A stretch of DNA of 64,000 nt from Candidatus Nanohalarchaeota archaeon (GCA_022729235.1 JALDAJ010000001.1:310001-374000), one strand, 5' to 3'; shown: positions 51,052-61,099, counted from the stretch's first letter. The notes: generated from the letters alone by a model not told the origin. Numbers and translations are program-made.

Positions 51052-53529
51052 ATGCGCGAGCGATTACAGGATATACTGCGTCAGGTAGACGATTTCTTCA
51101 CTGTTGAAGGGTTGAAGCGCAACTGGGATATTATCTCGATTTTCGTCATATTTGTACTCGCAGTATGGCTGCGCTACCTGCCCGCGGACGGGATGCAGTA
51201 CCTGCAGGCGCTCGATCCTTACCTAGGTTTCAGGCTGTCCCAGCACCTCGCATACGAGGGTAGTCTGCCTGCACTGGACTTTATGCGTTACTTCCCCTAT
51301 GCCTTCCCGGTATATACCGAACATATAGGCGCCATCCTCTTCCCGGCAGTGTTCTACTGGATGGGTCCTTTCCTGTTCTTTGAGAACTACCTCGCCTGGG
51401 CTCAGTTCTATCCTGCATTGATGGGTGGTCTCAGCGTTGTTTTCGCGTACCTCTTCAGCAAAGAAGTATGGAATAAAACCGCAGGAGTCTCGGGAGCATT
51501 CTTCCTCGCAACAATCGCAGGCGTGATGCAGAGGACGTCAGCAGGCTGGTTTATCAAGGAGTCCGCAGGTGTGATGTTCATGATGATGTCACTCTACTTC
51601 TTTGTCAGAGCCTGGAAAAGAAATGAATGGCTCCCCGGAATTATCTCCGGGCTCGCCCTCGCCGGTTTCACTATAACGTGGGGTGGTTCAAAGATGCTGT
51701 GGCTCCTGTACCCGTTAACAGTCGGTACAGTTATGCTGCTGGACGAAGATACTGAGCGACTGATGAAGGCGTACACACCTACTATAATAATCGGCGGAGG
51801 GATCGCTGCTACACTCCAACCTTCCCGGTTCTGGTTCACCGGACACCTTTTCATGGCGAATATCGCATTGGTAGGGTTCCTCTGGAGCCGTAAGCTAGTA
51901 GAAGAACTACAGATACTCGAAGATAACCAGTTAAAATACTACACACCAGGCACGTTAATATTCGGGCTTCTGGCAGTGGCGCTTTCTCCCCTGTACTCCA
52001 ACTTTATCGCAAGACAGGTTTCCAGGCTGATGACTGACGTACTGGCAGCCGGGGGAGGAGCAACCATCGCAGGAACTGTCGCGGAGAACCAGGCACCCTC
52101 CCTGGGACAGCTGGTCTCCCAGTTCGGCGCGCTCCCGGCAGCCCAGATCAATCCACTACTCGGTAATCTATCACACGTAACCGGTCCGTGGCCGCTTGCG
52201 TTCCTGGCTGTTGCTTTCATGGGAACGACCATCGCGTTCATGATTCTCCGGAAATACGGGATGGTTGAGAACGTAATAGACGACTCCGCTTACTACTCCG
52301 GATTCGGCGTGGTCCTGCTCGCATGGATAATCGGTTTCGCTATTTTCTTCCAGGAGAACGTGTTGTTCGCCATCATCCCTGCAATACTGATGGCTCTGGT
52401 CGGGATAATCTTTGTACACTCATTTGATGGTTACGGGAAACACGAAATCGAATTCAAATGGTACTACCTCCTGCCGTTCTTCTGGGTACTGACAAACGTC
52501 CTTGGCGCGGTCAACATGTCAAGGCTGATACCGCTAGCCTCATTCCCTGTCGCTGTAACCGCAGGCTACACGCTTTCACTGGCGATAAACAAGCTACCCA
52601 GATTCGAGCTCGAAGAACTATTTGTCGATGTGAATCACCGGCAGGTCTTATCAGTCGCGCTCCTGGTAATTCTAGTGCCAGTAGTAGCTGTGAACTTCGC
52701 CTCAGGCTACGCGACTGTGCAGAGTATCGGCGGATCACCCAACGCGCTCTGGATGGAAAGCCTTGAGTGGATGGATGAAGAGACTGAACCAGGGGAGACC
52801 ATCCTTTCATGGTGGGACTACGGGTACCACTTCCAGGCTATCGGGAGAAGCCCATCGATAGCAGACGGTGGTAACGCAGGTCACTATACCTCCGATCCGC
52901 GGACGAACAAGGTGAACTATCCTATAGCAGACTTCCTTACCTCAAACAATCCGGAAAATCATACCGAGTTATTCGAGAGACACTCCGCGGACTACCTGGT
53001 GCTCGACAACACGATGATAGGAAAATACTCGGCGGTATCACAGATTTCGAACCTGGACAACGAAGAATTCGAGTCGATGATACAGATAGGAAACCAGCCC
53101 TTGAGAAACGTACTTAGTGAAGGAGATGATAGGACAGTCGCAACCATCAGAGGAAGAGGGGTCAGCATATACGTACCCCTGTCAGTAGACGAGGAGGATA
53201 TAGAAATCTCGGACGCACCTACTTTCGATGTGCGTGGTCAGAGAAGTCCTATCGACTGCATCCTAACAGATGAGGGGCGGAAGGACTTCAACGTATCAGG
53301 TCAGACATCAGAGTACTGCCTGGCAGAAGACCCTTATTTCAGTTTTGAGAGATCGCTGACCACGAATGTACCTGCCCGTGTGGTACTGGTTCCGAAAGAT
53401 ATAGCCGATGTCAGCCTTGTAAGGCTCTACCTCATGGACGGGTACGATATGGATTTCGTGGAGAAAATACCCGAGGCATCCAATGACTACCTCAAGGTCT
53501 GGGACATAAACAAGGAAGAACTAGGATGA
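51052..53529 (+). CDS. aglB: Oligosaccharyltransferase AglB (STT3)
   Basis: An 825-aa enzyme that moves lipid-linked glycan to Asn in N-x-S/T. The N-terminal half has about 12-13 helices with the first acidic loop QALDPYLGFRLSQH (about 55-68). The external domain starts near 570 with ETILSWWDYGYHFQAIGRSP (WWDYG near 586). The second acceptor-binding motif LDNTMIGKYSAV lies near 650 (DxxMxxK type). The last 150 residues are beta-rich. Length normal for the archaeal enzyme. It overlaps the next gene by 4 bp (ATGA), starting a four-gene glycosylation operon. Confidence 0.96.
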   Translation: MRERLQDILRQVDDFFTVEGLKRNWDIISIFVIFVLAVWLRYLPADGMQYLQALDPYLGFRLSQHLAYEGSLPALDFMRYFPYAFPVYTEHIGAILFPAVFYWMGPFLFFENYLAWAQFYPALMGGLSVVFAYLFSKEVWNKTAGVSGAFFLATIAGVMQRTSAGWFIKESAGVMFMMMSLYFFVRAWKRNEWLPGIISGLALAGFTITWGGSKMLWLLYPLTVGTVMLLDEDTERLMKAYTPTIIIGGGIAATLQPSRFWFTGHLFMANIALVGFLWSRKLVEELQILEDNQLKYYTPGTLIFGLLAVALSPLYSNFIARQVSRLMTDVLAAGGGATIAGTVAENQAPSLGQLVSQFGALPAAQINPLLGNLSHVTGPWPLAFLAVAFMGTTIAFMILRKYGMVENVIDDSAYYSGFGVVLLAWIIGFAIFFQENVLFAIIPAILMALVGIIFVHSFDGYGKHEIEFKWYYLLPFFWVLTNVLGAVNMSRLIPLASFPVAVTAGYTLSLAINKLPRFELEELFVDVNHRQVLSVALLVILVPVVAVNFASGYATVQSIGGSPNALWMESLEWMDEETEPGETILSWWDYGYHFQAIGRSPSIADGGNAGHYTSDPRTNKVNYPIADFLTSNNPENHTELFERHSADYLVLDNTMIGKYSAVSQISNLDNEEFESMIQIGNQPLRNVLSEGDDRTVATIRGRGVSIYVPLSVDEEDIEISDAPTFDVRGQRSPIDCILTDEGRKDFNVSGQTSEYCLAEDPYFSFERSLTTNVPARVVLVPKDIADVSLVRLYLMDGYDMDFVEKIPEASNDYLKVWDINKEELG

Positions 53530-54650
53530 TACTGCTCGCGCTGTCACTGGCACTGGGGTTCCTCACAGTATTTATGGGAACACCTTACACCAGACGGTAC
53601 CTCATACACTCAGGGATAATCGCGGTCGACCAGCAAAAAGAGGGTAAACCAAGACTGGCGACCTCAGGAGGTATACCCGTATTGTTTGGTTTCCTGATTT
53701 CGGTAACCAGCTACCTCGCGCTCTCCGTTTTCTTTGACTCTTCAGAACTTAACCGTCTCGAGGCTCTCGCCGCCCTGAACTCGGTATTCATCATCGCGCT
53801 GATAGGGCTTCTCGATGATATACACATCGATATCAAGTCGGTGATAGAAGACGGGCTGGATCTTGAACCCGGCGAACTTGAGATAGATTCCTACCCAGAG
53901 GTAGACTCGCTCCCACACCAGGAGCTCGTAGAAAAGGTATCAATCGGAAAGAAAGAATCAGATGACTTAATAAGAAAAGGTATAGGACAGGTCCCAAAGA
54001 TGCTGTTCGTTCTTCCCGCCGCACTACCCCTGATTGCGGTAGGGGCTGGCTCATGGGTCATGGTATTGCCTGTTGTAGGGACAGTCAACTGGGGTGTCGT
54101 GTATCCTCTTGTCCTGTTACCGATAGGTCTGCTCTTTGTCTCGAACGTTGCGAATATGCTTGCAGGGACCAACGGACTCGCGGCATCTCTCAGCCTCGTG
54201 ACATCTACCTCCCTCGGAATAGTCGGAATTCTAGCAGGAAGCATGGAAGCTGCGCTTATAGCGTTCAGCCTCTCCACCGGTCTACTTGCTTTCCTATACT
54301 ACAACTTCTATCCCGCATCGGTACTGCCCGGTGATTCGCTGACCTACCTGGCAGGTGCGGCGATGTTCTCTGCCATGGTGATAGGTGACATGGAGAAATT
54401 CGGTTTGTTTGTTTTCACACCCTGGATCATCGAGTTCTTCCTAAAGGCGCGGAGCGGTTTCCAGGCGCATTCATGGGGTGTTTTACAGGATGATGGAACG
54501 CTAAAACCGCAACACAAAAAGAACTACTCGCTTACCCATCCGTTGATGAGGAGAGGTTTCAACGAGAAACAGGTAACCCTCGTGCTCACGGGGATACAAA
54601 CATTAATCTGTCTGACAGGTCTTGTATTATACACGCAAGGGATACTATGA
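53526..54650 (+). CDS. UDP-GlcNAc-type dolichyl-P glycosyl-1-P transferase (AglH/GPT family)
   Basis: A 374-aa protein with about 10-11 helices, of the MraY/WecA/GPT family that puts the first sugar-1-phosphate on the lipid carrier. Marks: PRLATSGGIPVLFGFLI (about 46-62), LIGLLDDIHI (catalytic Asp pair, about 98), NVANMLAGTNGLAASLSL (about 200-217), YYNFYPASVLPGDSLTYL (about 256-273), then the cytoplasmic loop QDDGTLKPQHKKNYSLTHPL. An extra charged segment (about 110-150) follows the Asp pair. It is between aglB and a GT39-type gene, so it probably starts the N-glycan. Confidence 0.88.
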   Translation: MILLALSLALGFLTVFMGTPYTRRYLIHSGIIAVDQQKEGKPRLATSGGIPVLFGFLISVTSYLALSVFFDSSELNRLEALAALNSVFIIALIGLLDDIHIDIKSVIEDGLDLEPGELEIDSYPEVDSLPHQELVEKVSIGKKESDDLIRKGIGQVPKMLFVLPAALPLIAVGAGSWVMVLPVVGTVNWGVVYPLVLLPIGLLFVSNVANMLAGTNGLAASLSLVTSTSLGIVGILAGSMEAALIAFSLSTGLLAFLYYNFYPASVLPGDSLTYLAGAAMFSAMVIGDMEKFGLFVFTPWIIEFFLKARSGFQAHSWGVLQDDGTLKPQHKKNYSLTHPLMRRGFNEKQVTLVLTGIQTLICLTGLVLYTQGIL

Positions 54651-56422
54651 AGGATACAGCAAAAGAAATAATAGAAGAGACGAAGGAATCGTTCAGGAAC
54701 CCGTACTACCTGGTGCTCCTTATTATACTCGGGGTAGCGACATTCCTCAGGTTCAGGTATGCCTTTTTCGAGGGTATGTGGGTCGATGAGGGAAGACACG
54801 CCTACATAGGAGTCGAGATAGCACAGCACCTGTCCGAGTACGCTACGGAGCATCATGGACAGGTAACAGAGTTTCTCCCCCTGTACATGTACATGATAGC
54901 GTTCTCCACATACCTTTTCAGTACGGAATTTGCTGTCAGAGTTGTAAGTCCTGTGATGGGTGTCGCAGGGGTGGCGCTGACATACTTCCTCGGTAGGGAG
55001 ATGAAGAATAAAGAAGTAGGCTTAATCGCCGCCGCGCTTGTAGCTGTGAACCCGATTTACTGGTTCCTTAGCACCCGTATACTGACCGGGGCGACATTTG
55101 CCACACTTTATACTGCGACGGTGCTCGCGCTTTACTACGGTCTTGAAGACAGGGAGTTCTCCAAGTACGCTTTATGGGCTCTAGGACCACTGGTGGCGCT
55201 AACCCTGATGACCAGACAGGCTGCCTATACTCTGGGGCTCGTGATACCGCTGTACTTGCTCTATGTGAAGAGAGATGAGCTGAGAGAACTGATTCTGGAG
55301 GAAGTGAGTGTCAAAGAAACCCGGCTCTACCAGAACACATTAACAGATACTAATTACTACATAGCCGCTGCCCTGGGACTAGTAACTATAGCCCCGTGGG
55401 CGGTGAGAAACATGTTCACCTGCGGCGCCCCTCTATGCGGGGTTGAGCGAGCACTAGGGTTCGCCGGTGCGACCTCTATTCCTGCGTGGGCAAGTACAGG
55501 AGGAGCTTTCTACTACGTCTTCAACCTTCCCTCCATCGTGACGTTAGGTGTTTCCCTACTAGTAGTGTTCCGGGTAATCCAGTACTTCACCGAATGGACG
55601 GACAGAGATGCCGACACACTGGTGAAGTATGTATCCCTGACGATAGGAGCTGTACTGGCAGCCTACCTGGTACTGCCAGGTCTTGTCCCACTGGTTCTTC
55701 TCACCTCGATAGCCCTTTACGCTACAAACAACGCGGAGAAACTCCTCTGGCTAGTTATCGGGATAGGTATAGGTTTCCACTCTATCCCTGAGATAAAGGT
55801 GCCGCGCTACGCCGTGTTCGTAATACCACAGCTCCTTATAGTGGCCTCCCTAGCCATGTACTCCATCAGTGACTGGATATCACGACAACTAGAAAGTACG
55901 GTATTAACTCCCTGGCGAATCGCTGCAGTGCTTGTACTTCCGCTGGTTTTCATCTCATACAGCCAGGGAATGCACAACATCGCGCAGGGAGGCTTCGACA
56001 ACCTTGAACCGGCCGGTAACTGGTTGGTCGAGAACACTGACGAGGATGCGGAGATAATCGCGACCTCGCCCACACAGACAAGATATTACGCGTATCCAAG
56101 ATTTACTCACAGGATGCCTAATAGCGAAGAAGAGCTAAGATCTCTTATCAAGGATAACAATGTGAGCTACGTCCAGGTCGACGCCTATGAACGGGCGCAG
56201 GCGGACTGGACACAGACCGGGCTCCCGCCCTACAGGCTGAAAGTCTCGACCAGGCAGGAGCTCCAGGCAGGTAGTATATCACCGCAGGAAGTCGTCGAAG
56301 GTTACGGCGAACCACCGGAATACCTTGAACCAGTTGAGAGCTTTGGACAGACCCAGATACCTCTCACAGAGCAACCCCAGCCCATGGTTATAATCTACAG
56401 GGTTAACCAGTCAGTACCATGA
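54647..56422 (+). CDS. GT39/ArnT-like membrane glycosyltransferase
   Basis: A 591-aa protein with about 12 helices. The first external loop has EGMWVDEGRHAYIGVEIAQH (about 40-60), where Asp-Glu is the usual GT-C catalytic motif and the Lys/His helix follows. The soluble end (about 480-591) reads LVENTDEDAEIIATSPTQTR, YYAYPRFTHRMPNSEEEL. The family moves a sugar from a dolichyl phosphate. It may extend the N-glycan or add sugar to proteins. It overlaps both neighbours by 4 bp. Confidence 0.82.
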   Translation: MKDTAKEIIEETKESFRNPYYLVLLIILGVATFLRFRYAFFEGMWVDEGRHAYIGVEIAQHLSEYATEHHGQVTEFLPLYMYMIAFSTYLFSTEFAVRVVSPVMGVAGVALTYFLGREMKNKEVGLIAAALVAVNPIYWFLSTRILTGATFATLYTATVLALYYGLEDREFSKYALWALGPLVALTLMTRQAAYTLGLVIPLYLLYVKRDELRELILEEVSVKETRLYQNTLTDTNYYIAAALGLVTIAPWAVRNMFTCGAPLCGVERALGFAGATSIPAWASTGGAFYYVFNLPSIVTLGVSLLVVFRVIQYFTEWTDRDADTLVKYVSLTIGAVLAAYLVLPGLVPLVLLTSIALYATNNAEKLLWLVIGIGIGFHSIPEIKVPRYAVFVIPQLLIVASLAMYSISDWISRQLESTVLTPWRIAAVLVLPLVFISYSQGMHNIAQGGFDNLEPAGNWLVENTDEDAEIIATSPTQTRYYAYPRFTHRMPNSEEELRSLIKDNNVSYVQVDAYERAQADWTQTGLPPYRLKVSTRQELQAGSISPQEVVEGYGEPPEYLEPVESFGQTQIPLTEQPQPMVIIYRVNQSVP

Positions 56423-57309
56423 TAGCGATAATAATACCTGCGCTTAACGAGGAAGAAGCCATAGAATCAGTTATAGAAGGATTCCCGGCGAGCTACAGAA
56501 ATCACAGTATGGAGACGTACGTGATAGACGGTGGTTCAACAGATGGAACCCAGGAACTCGCGGAGAGTGCCGGTGCAAAAGTTATCAAGCAGAGACGTGG
56601 AGGCGGAAAAGGGAACGGGGTCAGCCAGGCTCTGGAAGAGATAGACGCAGATATATACGTAATGATAGACGGGGACTCCACCTATGACCCAAAAGAGATA
56701 GACAGACTCGTCGACCCTATAATAGAGGGAGAAGCGGAACACGTCATAGGCAGGCGTTCTGACCGGGAGAAAGGTGCTATACCACGTATCAACCTTGTCG
56801 GGAACTACGTCTTCAACCTGATAACCCGCCTGATGACAGGCAAGGACATCCGTGACATGCTATCAGGTTACCGGGCGTTTACCAGGGAATCCCTGGAACA
56901 CACACATTTCACAAGACCGGGTTTCGGCATAGAAACTGAGATGACGTTTACAGCGCTCGAGAACCATGTGCCGATAAAAGAAGTTGAAATCAGCTACGGC
57001 AACAGGAAGGGTAATAGTAAGCTCCACCCGATGAGAGATGGTTGGCGGATAATCAACACGATAATCTGGAGTATAAGGGACATGAACCCGCTCAAGTTCT
57101 TCTCGACTATATCGCTTTTACTCCTGGTACTTGCGGCATATCCCTCCTACCTGACCATCCAGCAGAAACTGTCCGAGGGCATCATACAGCACCCAGGAAC
57201 CGCGATAGCTGCGGGTGTCCTGGCTATACTTGCGGTGCAACTCTTCGTCTTCGGTATGCTAGCCGACCAGATCAAAAACGTGGAGAAACGGCTCAGAAAT
57301 CGTCGATAA
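56419..57309 (+). CDS. GT2 glycosyltransferase, dolichyl-phosphate sugar synthase-like (AglJ/Dpm1)
   Basis: A 296-aa protein: GT2 domain (1-225) with IIIPALNEEEAIESVIEGFP, DGGSTDGTQELAESAGAKV, MIDGDSTYDPKEIDRLVDPI (DxD-like near 85) and GYRAFTRESLEHTHFTRPGF. Then two C-terminal membrane helices (about 230-290). It would put one sugar on dolichyl phosphate, feeding the GT39 enzyme next to it. Family length with two helices fits Dpm1-type AglJ. Last gene of the operon; it overlaps the convergent phosphodiesterase by 17 bp. Confidence 0.88.
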   Translation: MIAIIIPALNEEEAIESVIEGFPASYRNHSMETYVIDGGSTDGTQELAESAGAKVIKQRRGGGKGNGVSQALEEIDADIYVMIDGDSTYDPKEIDRLVDPIIEGEAEHVIGRRSDREKGAIPRINLVGNYVFNLITRLMTGKDIRDMLSGYRAFTRESLEHTHFTRPGFGIETEMTFTALENHVPIKEVEISYGNRKGNSKLHPMRDGWRIINTIIWSIRDMNPLKFFSTISLLLLVLAAYPSYLTIQQKLSEGIIQHPGTAIAAGVLAILAVQLFVFGMLADQIKNVEKRLRNRR

Positions 57310-58795
57310 CCGATTCATCCATCTCAACATTCTCCGATGTTACAGGTAAAGCCCGCCCGTCCATGTCACCGGGCACGCTCTCACCAAGCATAGTCAGCAG
57401 GGTCGGTGCTACATCGGTTATGTGACACTTCTCCAGTTCACTTTCCTCAATATCCGGTCCCGCGGCAGCGATGACGCCCTCCAGCCGGTGATGTCCGGAC
57501 TCGGTGTTGAATGGTTCGGAGAACACGTTGTTGGAGCCGAACTCGAAGTAACGGTGTGCCTGGTAATGCATCCCTGTAGTATGGTAAACCAGGTCGGGGG
57601 CAGTATCAGAATTCCTGCCGTGGAACAGCTTCTCTCCTGGTTCTATGTTCTCGACCACTTTCTCTCCCCCGTCCTCAAGATCCTGCAAGAGCTCAACGAC
57701 CTCCTGTTCTGCGTCACCATCCAGCAGGAAGATAGGTCCGAAGTGCATCGCGGAGTAAGCTTTCGACCGCTGGAAATCCACGTCCTTAAAGGAGAGAAAC
57801 GGTAGCGACAGCAGCCTGCGGACCCAGTCCCTATCAGGGTTATCCGTATTTGCCTTGACAAGCACCTCTTCAAGCCCCAGCCTCCTGACTATGCGGTATA
57901 TGTTCTCCATTGTAAGACCCAGTTTGAACGCGAGGTATCTTACCAGCGGTAACGGTCTCCTCTTGATTTTCAGTAGTCCTTCGTCCATCAGCAGCTTGTT
58001 GGGGTTCATACCTCTGTAGAGACCCGTAAACCCATGATCCGAGACCAGAACAACATTTGTTTCTCCCAGTCCGCCCGCTTCTTCTATCAGTTCCCCGATA
58101 GCGGAGTCGATTTCCTGGTAGACACGTTCGACTTCTCCCCTGTAATCAGACTCCTCGAACTCCGGGTGCTCCTTATCGTGGTATTTCCAGAACCAGTGGG
58201 ATATCCTGTCACCGACAGTAAAAACCGGCATGAAAACCTCAGGGCTGCGCTCCTTCATGAGCCTTAACGCAGTTCTCTTCCGGGTCTCAAGCGTCTCATA
58301 GCACTGTTCAATTAATTTCTCCTCATTTGAACCGTTATACGTCCCCGGTGTCTCTATCCGGTAGTCTTCTTCCTCCAGTATAGTTACCACTTCAGAATCA
58401 CCAGACGCCTTTTCTATAGACGGCGTCATCATACCCGACACCATAAACCCGTTGACCTCGCGCGGCGGGTACGTTGCGGGAATGTTCAGCGTCCCGACAG
58501 TGTAGTCTTCTGAAAATATATCAAATATCGTATCATCCTCGACATCATCGAAGCTTACAATCTCCAGACCCTTCCTTGTGGGACGGGTAAAGTCGAATAT
58601 CCCGTGTTTCCCCGGATTTTTCCCGGTCAACATTGATGTCCAGGCAGAAGGCGTTATAGGTATCGACGTAGACTCGAGTTCGCCGAAGACTCCTTGCTCC
58701 GCTATCCTCTTGATGTTAGGCAGCTTTCCATCATCCATGAGTTCCTGCGTCAGTTCGTGGTCCGCACCGTCAAAACCTATGACAAGAAGCTGCAT
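57293..58795 (-). CDS. Type I phosphodiesterase/nucleotide pyrophosphatase-like, alkaline phosphatase fold
   Basis: A 500-aa soluble enzyme. The metal site is seen as GFDGADHELTQELMDDGKLP (start) and the nucleophile PSAWTSMLTGKNPGKHGIFD (Thr near 50). Later SHWFWKYHDKEHPEFE and VSDHGFTGLYRGMNPNKLL (about 235-250) and a His in SGHHRLEGVIAAAG complete the two-metal centre. Members cleave phosphodiester or transfer phosphoryl groups on lipids or nucleotides, and are common in archaeal glycan clusters. The substrate is unknown. No signal is seen. It lies 53 bp from a divergent flippase-family gene. Confidence 0.85.
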   Translation of the reverse strand: MQLLVIGFDGADHELTQELMDDGKLPNIKRIAEQGVFGELESTSIPITPSAWTSMLTGKNPGKHGIFDFTRPTRKGLEIVSFDDVEDDTIFDIFSEDYTVGTLNIPATYPPREVNGFMVSGMMTPSIEKASGDSEVVTILEEEDYRIETPGTYNGSNEEKLIEQCYETLETRKRTALRLMKERSPEVFMPVFTVGDRISHWFWKYHDKEHPEFEESDYRGEVERVYQEIDSAIGELIEEAGGLGETNVVLVSDHGFTGLYRGMNPNKLLMDEGLLKIKRRPLPLVRYLAFKLGLTMENIYRIVRRLGLEEVLVKANTDNPDRDWVRRLLSLPFLSFKDVDFQRSKAYSAMHFGPIFLLDGDAEQEVVELLQDLEDGGEKVVENIEPGEKLFHGRNSDTAPDLVYHTTGMHYQAHRYFEFGSNNVFSEPFNTESGHHRLEGVIAAAGPDIEESELEKCHITDVAPTLLTMLGESVPGDMDGRALPVTSENVEMDESVIDDF

Positions 58796-58848
58796 ATGCC
58801 TTAATTATCTCCAATGCTTTTGTATCAGTTTGTACCTAACTAGGCGAC

Positions 58849-59766
58849 GTGAACTGGAAGAAAATAGCCAAGAACATTACAGCGATAGCGTTACTGGTAG
58901 CGCTTTTTGTCCTCGTTGACCCTCAGGAATTAGCAGGCAGTCTGTCAGGAGCCGACCCTGTCCTCTACTTGACGGGAGTAACCCTTTTTTTGACCACATA
59001 TATCGCTGCCGCTCTGAGGTGGCAGAGGCTGTCGAGATCGATAGGGTATGATCTATCTATTGGGGACGCATTCAAGATCATCGCGGTCTCCTACAGCTTC
59101 AACAAACTGTTCCCTGGCAATGCGGGAGATGTGGGTCGTTCGAAGATATTCGAACAGTTCCACGATGTGGAGAACCATGGAAATGTACTGGGGATAGTGG
59201 CGCTGGAGCGCTACCTTGGAATTGTTTCGCTTCTGGGGATAATAGGTGTCGCATTCCTTTTCATCGATTTTCCTGTCGAAGCTCTTGGGTGGATCCTGTC
59301 TCTGTTTGCTGGTATTTTAGTAGCCTTCAGCTTTCTGCTGCTCATGGATGAAGGATTCATAGAAAAAATCAAGGCACTGGTACCGATTGGATCCGGTTTC
59401 GTCAGTGATCTCTTGAAAGGGTACAGAAGTTCAAGTCGTCGAGATGTAACGGTAAACCTCATCTACTCGCTGTACATACGTTTAACCGAGGCACTGGTGT
59501 TCTACATCCTTATACTCGCCCTCACTCTTGAAACCGGGTTCTGGGAAGGCGCCTTTGTAACATCAATAATGAGTCTTGTATCCGGACTTCCTATATCACC
59601 TGGCGGGCTCGGACCGGTGGATGCGACAGGTACCGGTCTTCTGGTGGTCGCGGGCGTCACATATTCCTCGGCGCTCTCACTGGTGATTCTCCAGAGAAGT
59701 GTCGGCCTGGTATTGATGGCGGTGATAGGGGCTTTAGTATATCTGCTGCATGAGTACTTACTCTGA
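58849..59766 (+). CDS. UPF0104/AglD-like flippase-family membrane protein
   Basis: A 305-aa protein with about eight helices, GTG start (58849). The family marks are WQRLSRSIGYDLSIGDAFKI (about 63-82), NKLFPGNAGDVGRSKIFEQF (about 86-105) and GGLGPVDATGTGLLVVAGVT near 245-264. Similar domains occur in lysylphosphatidylglycerol synthetases and AglD and are proposed to move lipid-linked molecules. It is in the glycan gene block. Its end overlaps the cupin gene by 9 bp. Confidence 0.85.
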   Translation: MNWKKIAKNITAIALLVALFVLVDPQELAGSLSGADPVLYLTGVTLFLTTYIAAALRWQRLSRSIGYDLSIGDAFKIIAVSYSFNKLFPGNAGDVGRSKIFEQFHDVENHGNVLGIVALERYLGIVSLLGIIGVAFLFIDFPVEALGWILSLFAGILVAFSFLLLMDEGFIEKIKALVPIGSGFVSDLLKGYRSSSRRDVTVNLIYSLYIRLTEALVFYILILALTLETGFWEGAFVTSIMSLVSGLPISPGGLGPVDATGTGLLVVAGVTYSSALSLVILQRSVGLVLMAVIGALVYLLHEYLL

Positions 59767-60135
59767 TACTTCCTGTCTCTGCTCAACATAAGGGTCTTCT
59801 ACCCGGGTGATATCTTCGGGGCGGTACGGGAATGATATCTCAAGGATACGTGCGACCTCGCTCCCTATGTTCTGCACCTGGTGTTTCTGCCCGGAGCGTA
59901 TGACCATGGCTTCTCCTTTCTCAAGGTCTCTCATCTCCCCATTCACCCTTATCACGACATTACCCTCTTCAAGATAGATGATATCCTGTTGTTCATCGTG
60001 GTAAGAGTAAGAAGTCATCTCCTGTGCATTTATCACGAGCCTTCTCATACCGAGCATCCCTGCTCTATCTCCGACATCGACCTGGGTCATCAGAACCTGG
60101 TCTTCATACCCCCAGGGCTTATCTATCCTCCCCAT
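59758..60135 (-). CDS. Cupin-domain protein, mannose-6-phosphate isomerase C-end-like
   Basis: A 125-aa single cupin. MGRIDKPWGYEDQVLMTQVD is the start, followed by RLVINAQEMTSYSYHDEQQD (His metal ligand) and VIRSGQKHQVQNIGSEVARI. It is shaped like the cupin end of guanylyltransferase/mannose-6-P isomerase fusions, i.e. a sugar-phosphate or nucleotide-sugar enzyme such as an isomerase. It sits with two epimerases and glycosyltransferases. A stand-alone isomerase is likely but the substrate is not shown by the sequence. Confidence 0.78.
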   Translation of the reverse strand: MGRIDKPWGYEDQVLMTQVDVGDRAGMLGMRRLVINAQEMTSYSYHDEQQDIIYLEEGNVVIRVNGEMRDLEKGEAMVIRSGQKHQVQNIGSEVARILEISFPYRPEDITRVEDPYVEQRQEVSE

Positions 60136-60160
60136 ACGGCATAAAGAGAGGTCAAAACTC

Positions 60161-61099
60161 TTATACGTGACTGCGGTAGAACTTAACAGTCTTCTTTAGA
60201 CCTTCCTCAAAATCATATTCAGGTTCGAATCCCAGTACATCACTGGACTTGGAAATATCAGCTTTCGTTGCCTGGACATAGTTATCACGAGGATTCTCAA
60301 CATGTTTCGGCTCGATACTTTTCTCCAGTACCTCGTTTAACTTCTCCACTACCGAGTTGAATGAAACATCCCTACCGGTCCCGATATTGAAGTACCTGCC
60401 GTCAAGTTCTTCTCTTCTCTCCGCTGCCAGTATGTTGGCGTTAACGATGTCTTCTACAAAAGTGAAGTCCCGTGTCTGGTTTCCATCACCCCATATAACC
60501 GGTCTTTCATCATCCATCATCCTCCACAGGAACTGGGTCACTACATTCGCGTACTTATCCTTCGCCCGTTCACGGGGTCCGTAGACCGCGAAGTAACGTA
60601 GACCGGTGGTCTGAATCTTCTCATTGTATGAGTAAACCTGGGCATACCTCTCACGAGCCATCTTCGATGCGGTGTAAAGGTTTGTAGGCACCTCTCCCGT
60701 GTCTTCCCTGTGCGGCGGGTCGATGCTGCCGTACATAGAACTTGTCGATGCGTACACGACCTTCTCGACGCCTTCCTCTACAGCCACTTCCACTGTATTA
60801 ATGAAGCCTTCAACATTTACCCTCGCACCTTTCCGCGGATTATCCATGTGCATCGGTGCCGAGCTCCGGGCTGCCTGGTGGAACACTGTATCGCAACCTT
60901 TCACCGCGTCTTCTACCTTCTCACGGTCGAGGACGCTGCCTTCGATGAACTCGATATCGTTTCTCACTTCTGACAGGTTATCCTCGCTCCCGAGAAACAG
61001 GTCATCAAGGACCGTTACCTCCAAACCACGATCAACAAGTTCGTGGACAAGGTTCGACCCTATAAAACCTGCTCCCCCGGTGACTAGAACGTTCTCCAT
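60161..61099 (-). CDS. NAD-dependent nucleotide-sugar epimerase/dehydratase (SDR)
   Basis: A 312-aa extended SDR: NAD motif VTGGAGFIGSNLVHELVDRG, then HQAARSSAPMHMDNPRKGAR, VYASTSSMYGSIDPPHREDT, catalytic Tyr-x-x-x-Lys in LYTASKMARERYAQ (about 142-146), GLRYFAVYGPRERAKDKYAN, and RDFTFVEDIVNANILAAERR. UDP-glucose/UDP-GlcNAc 4-epimerase-like. It would make sugar donors for the N-glycan genes nearby. A second enzyme of the group is at 62360. AT-rich promoter upstream at 61100-61155. Confidence 0.88.
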   Translation of the reverse strand: MENVLVTGGAGFIGSNLVHELVDRGLEVTVLDDLFLGSEDNLSEVRNDIEFIEGSVLDREKVEDAVKGCDTVFHQAARSSAPMHMDNPRKGARVNVEGFINTVEVAVEEGVEKVVYASTSSMYGSIDPPHREDTGEVPTNLYTASKMARERYAQVYSYNEKIQTTGLRYFAVYGPRERAKDKYANVVTQFLWRMMDDERPVIWGDGNQTRDFTFVEDIVNANILAAERREELDGRYFNIGTGRDVSFNSVVEKLNEVLEKSIEPKHVENPRDNYVQATKADISKSSDVLGFEPEYDFEEGLKKTVKFYRSHV

